From: Desulfurococcales archaeon | GTDB lineage: Archaea > Thermoproteota > Thermoprotei_A > Sulfolobales > Desulfurococcaceae | Direction: 5' to 3' | Assembly: GCA_027064845.1 (NCBI GenBank) | Contig: JAMOPC010000440.1 | Location: 1 to 7,578, forward strand | Length of the DNA: 7,578 nucleotides | Part shown: one piece after another, positions 6,183-7,578 of the stretch | How the letters are laid out: the number at the start of each line of letters is the position of its first letter | Position numbering within the stretch: position 1 is the first letter of the stretch | Notes under the pieces: generated by a model | The model's input: only the letters and a program-made list of their open reading frames with translations | What the model was told of the DNA's origin: nothing | Databases searched by the model: none | Position numbers and translations under genes: made by a program

Positions 6183-6218
6183 CTACTATTATAATTGTGT
6201 TTGGACAGGTGCACTTCT

Positions 6219-7578
6219 ATGAGCGACCCATATGTCTGGATGGAGAACTTAAAGGATTCACGGGTTTTAGAATTTATTCAAAAACATAATGAAAGATTCA
6301 AAAACTTGGTCAGAGGTATTAGTGAAGAATATATTGAGAAAATCAAGAAATACTATGATGTACCAACAATCATAGATATAGCTCCATCCGATAAAGGAAT
6401 ATATTTTATTATTCGTGAGGGTATGGAGTATAAAATCAAATTATTAACAACTAGAAATGAAATATACGAAATAATCTCCTCGAATGATATTGGAGAAAAT
6501 GTTTTGTTTAGAAGTATTACCAGTAGAGAGGACGGTGAACGCATAGCTTTCTTCTATACAATAGCTGGAAGTGATGAAGGCTATGTTAAGATAATGAATC
6601 CATTCACTCATGAAACTATAGATGAACTCAAAGGAACTGCATGGGATATTGTTTGGGTTAGAGGAGACGAGTATTTTTACTCAAGATTTTATAGAAAAGG
6701 AAAAACACCTGATGGCGCAGAAGCCCCTGCTGAGAGAATATTGTTGAGAAACCCTGCTACTGGTGAGGAAATTATTGTTTTCGGAAAAGAATATGGGACA
6801 AATTATCAAATAGACATATATAAGCCATGGAAAGAAGACAGAGTATTTATTATTGTTGAATATGGTTGGCATAAGACCAAGATCTATTCTGGTCCCTTGA
6901 AGAATCCTGAAGAGTGGCAATTATTATTTGATGGTGGAGACAATAGAGTTAAACCTATAGGGTTCTATGGAAAAGATGCATATCTAATATACTATGATGG
7001 AGAAGGACTTGGAAGAATTGTTAAGGTAACGGATAATAGAGAAATTAGTGAAATAGTTAGCGAGGACAAATACCCGTTACGTAAAGGAGTGTTATATAGG
7101 GATAAATTGTTTCTAGAATATCTCGTTGATGCTCATAGCGATCTAAGAATGTATAGTCTGGAGGGCGAATTAATTAAGCAATACAAGTTTAATCAACCAC
7201 TCACTATTGAGCTATTAAGTTATGATGACAATAACCTTTACTTAGTGATTGAATCCTTTAATATTCCGAGAAGTCTCTACACTCTCGGTGGAGACAGTAT
7301 ATATCCTGTCATAGGGTATTCTAGTATTGGAGGAATAGAAGTTTCTGAAGAATGGGCCAAGTCAAGTGATGGAACACTAATTCACATGTTTATTGTTAAG
7401 AACCCGGAAAAAGACAATGGTAAAGCAATTGTTTATGGATACGGAGGATTCGGTATCTCAATAACACCATATTATCTGGGACCATTCCATGCATTCCTCG
7501 AGGAAGGTGGCTGGTTTGTCATGGCTAATCTCCGTGGAGGAGGAGAATATGGTGAGAAGTGGCATAAGATGGGTATGA
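6219..7578 (+). CDS. Prolyl oligopeptidase (S9A family serine peptidase), 3' end cut off by window
   Basis: A cytosolic peptidase that cleaves short peptides after proline. The frame is open for 453 complete codons plus one base to the window edge; the final TGA is out of frame and is not its stop. Residues 4-25 (DPYVWMENLKDSRVLEFIQK and on) are the standard N-terminal hook of the family. About 70-380 would be the seven-bladed beta-propeller. The alpha/beta-hydrolase domain begins near 385-390 and shows YGYGGFG (406-412), whose second Tyr (Y408) fits the oxyanion-hole Tyr of the family, and NLRGGGEYGEKWH (437-449). The catalytic Ser, Asp and His are expected downstream and cannot be checked. 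Archaeal relatives are about 600-630 residues, so roughly three quarters is present. There is no signal peptide. AGGTG at 6207-6211 supports ATG 6219. It has its own promoter, so it is probably not part of the transport operon. Confidence 0.92.
   Translation, partial: MSDPYVWMENLKDSRVLEFIQKHNERFKNLVRGISEEYIEKIKKYYDVPTIIDIAPSDKGIYFIIREGMEYKIKLLTTRNEIYEIISSNDIGENVLFRSITSREDGERIAFFYTIAGSDEGYVKIMNPFTHETIDELKGTAWDIVWVRGDEYFYSRFYRKGKTPDGAEAPAERILLRNPATGEEIIVFGKEYGTNYQIDIYKPWKEDRVFIIVEYGWHKTKIYSGPLKNPEEWQLLFDGGDNRVKPIGFYGKDAYLIYYDGEGLGRIVKVTDNREISEIVSEDKYPLRKGVLYRDKLFLEYLVDAHSDLRMYSLEGELIKQYKFNQPLTIELLSYDDNNLYLVIESFNIPRSLYTLGGDSIYPVIGYSSIGGIEVSEEWAKSSDGTLIHMFIVKNPEKDNGKAIVYGYGGFGISITPYYLGPFHAFLEEGGWFVMANLRGGGEYGEKWHKMGM

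Noticed and set aside
7576..7578. TGA at the very end of the window as the stop of the peptidase.
   Set aside because: The peptidase frame reads GGT-ATG-A at the end; the TGA is out of frame, and the catalytic part of the enzyme is still missing.
1..7578. CRISPR arrays, insertion sequences, integrase or toxin-antitoxin modules.
   Set aside because: I found no regularly spaced repeats, no transposase-like frames and no small paired genes; the region reads as ordinary metabolic chromosome.

Overview
The window looks like part of the chromosome of a hyperthermophilic crenarchaeon, most likely in the Desulfurococcales; a Staphylothermus-like genome is my best guess. This rests on four observations: low GC with heavy AGA/AGG and ATA codon use, archaeal TATA-box promoters, GGTGAT-type Shine-Dalgarno sites, and a solute-binding protein with a type IV pilin-like (class III) signal instead of a lipobox. 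The organism is an inference, since no rRNA or other marker gene is present. All recognisable genes lie on the + strand.

Layout: (1) 1-177 is the C-terminal end of a GNAT-family acetyltransferase. (2) 178-601 is a gene-free stretch of 424 bases that holds a nested hairpin, short direct and inverted repeats, and the promoter of the next gene. (3) 602-6123 is one probable five-gene transcription unit. It encodes a sugar-type solute-binding protein, two CUT1-family permeases, a MalK-like ATPase and a cytosolic nucleotide-sugar glycosyltransferase. The last four genes are tightly packed (1-base overlap, then gaps of 24 and 16 bases). The binding-protein gene is set off by a 98-base gap containing a T-run. 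(4) 6219-7578 is a prolyl oligopeptidase (S9A) gene with its own promoter. It runs off the right edge before its catalytic serine.

How the genes may work together: the first four genes make a complete binding-protein-dependent importer (receptor, two membrane subunits, energy-coupling ATPase) for a sugar, oligosaccharide or related polyol. The fifth gene resembles the GT81/GT78 synthases of compatible solutes: glucosyl-3-phosphoglycerate synthase through its catalytic domain, and mannosylglycerate synthase through its helical C-terminal domain. Its place at the end of an importer operon suggests a link between sugar uptake and synthesis of a glycosylated solute, or uptake and remaking of such a solute. 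That link is inference and is the most interesting point in the window. The peptidase appears unrelated to the operon.
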